Assembly (NCBI GenBank): GCA_021734595.1
Contig: JAIPIO010000069.1
Coordinates: 1-14,672, forward strand
DNA length: 14,672 bases
Direction of reading: 5' to 3'
Origin: Kiritimatiellales bacterium
GTDB lineage: Bacteria; Verrucomicrobiota; Kiritimatiellia; Kiritimatiellales; Pontiellaceae
Made by a program: the position numbers and the translations under genes. The notes under the pieces were generated by a model. It searched no databases, was not told the DNA's origin, and was given only the letters and a program-made list of their open reading frames with translations. Below, one piece after another: positions 14,015-14,672 of the stretch. The stretch's first letter is position 1; every line of letters begins with the position of its first letter.

Positions 14015-14672
14015 ATGATGAATGTGAAGATCCGCGTATTATGGAGTGTCATACTGGCAGGGATAGCCGTGTCGGCTTTTTCGGCACAGCCGAAGCCAAA
14101 CTTTCTGATCATCCTGGTGGACGACATGGGCTATTCGGATATCGAGGTGTACGGCGGCGAAGTGAAAACGCCCAACCTGAAACGGCTGGCTGAGGGCGGC
14201 ATGAAGTTTACGCAGATGTACAACACCTCCAAGTGCTATCCGACCCGTGCCGCGTTGATGACCGGAGTCTATTTTCAACGAACAGACCGCGAATTCCCGA
14301 ATACGGCGACGATGGGCGAGGTGTTGCGTCCGGCGGGCTACCGCACGCTCTGGACCGGGAAGCACCATGCCAAGTTTAATCCCACGACGCGCGGGTTCGA
14401 CCGCCACTTCGGGTTGCTGGGCGGTTGCTGCAACTACTGGAATCCTGGATCGGCCGCAAGGCCGGGCGAGGGCGCTCCGGCTCACAAACTCCAGAGCCGC
14501 TGGTCGCTCGACGGCAAAGAGGTCGATGACTTTATCCCAGAGGATAAGGATTTCTACACAACCGATGCGTTCACCGACTACGCATTGAAGTGGCTGGAGG
14601 AATACAAGAAGGAAGTCAAGCCGTTCCTGCTGTATGTCCCGTACAACGCGCCGCACTGGCCGCTGCATGCCT
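14015..14672 (+). CDS. Cys-type sulfatase (family S1), N-terminal part; runs off the window
   Basis: Open to the last base (about 219 residues visible, roughly 40-45% of a normal S1 sulfatase). The start at 14015 has GAGAGG 6 nt upstream; ATG 14018 is an alternative. A Sec signal peptide (MMNVKIRVLWSVILAGIAVS, cleaved near FSA-QP) exports it. Conserved elements are KPNFLIILVDDMGYSD (D36, D37), C74-Y-P-T-R78 followed by AALMTG (formylglycine site), TGKHH (K116, H118), RGFDRHFG, and APHWPLHA at the very end. It lies 66 nt after the beta-helix gene in the same direction and is probably co-transcribed with it. Compared with the sulfatase at 8428 it uses Sec, not Tat, and has a different region after the active-site Cys, so the two likely act on different sulfate positions. 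Confidence 0.92.
   Translation, partial: MMNVKIRVLWSVILAGIAVSAFSAQPKPNFLIILVDDMGYSDIEVYGGEVKTPNLKRLAEGGMKFTQMYNTSKCYPTRAALMTGVYFQRTDREFPNTATMGEVLRPAGYRTLWTGKHHAKFNPTTRGFDRHFGLLGGCCNYWNPGSAARPGEGAPAHKLQSRWSLDGKEVDDFIPEDKDFYTTDAFTDYALKWLEEYKKEVKPFLLYVPYNAPHWPLHA

Overview
The window looks like a piece of a marine or anaerobic polysaccharide degrader of the PVC superphylum, most likely Kiritimatiellota (Pontiella-like), with Lentisphaerota, Verrucomicrobiota or Planctomycetota as alternatives. The grounds are indirect. There are two Cys-type sulfatases within 6 kb, plus the head of a third. A secreted protein ends in lamin-tail domains, a DxDxDDGMPDSWE calcium-type repeat and an EYIAGTDPTDP motif. 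There is an SHD1-like periplasmic protein, a small EF-hand lipoprotein, and an intergenic heptamer repeat. No rRNA, tRNA, CRISPR array or transposase was seen. Every gene lies on the + strand.

Region 1 (1-7768) reads as one long transcription unit with gaps of 3-59 nt (103 nt before the preferred start of the first TPR gene) and one TAATG stop/start overlap. The order is: the 3' end of a large secreted lamin-tail (LTD) protein, probably CotH-kinase-linked upstream; a VTC-type (triphosphate-tunnel) polyphosphate polymerase-like protein; a DUF4956 membrane protein; an HlyD-type membrane fusion protein; a TolC-like outer-membrane factor; a TPR-like protein; a secreted SHD1-like protein; and a second, paralogous TPR-like protein. 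Both TPR genes are preceded by a short peptide ORF conserved at the protein level (MTNxS...FPxxQxL). The unit ends at two consecutive intrinsic-terminator hairpins. My reading, which is inference, is an envelope-spanning assembly. A cytosolic VTC enzyme and a four-helix DUF4956 protein would make or move a polymer (polyphosphate by analogy with yeast VTC). HlyD and TolC would bridge the periplasm and outer membrane, and the LTD protein would sit at the surface.

Region 2 (7968-8299) is a small EF-hand lipoprotein gene with its own hairpin-plus-T-tract terminator.

Region 3 (8300-14672) is a sulfated-polysaccharide degradation locus. It holds a Tat-exported sulfatase with a lysine-rich tail, a gene scar, a 1180-residue secreted protein made of two GH49/GH28-like beta-helix modules, and the start of a second, Sec-exported sulfatase that runs off the window. 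The scar joins the 5' end of a third sulfatase to the 3' end of a glycoside hydrolase. Upstream of both the first sulfatase and the sulfatase remnant is a pair of 15-bp TTCCN5TGGAA-like inverted repeats. The repeats in each pair start exactly 21 bp apart, which looks like an operator for a regulator bound on one face of the DNA. Together the sulfatases and the beta-helix enzyme would desulfate and cleave a sulfated glycan. The glycan cannot be identified from sequence alone.
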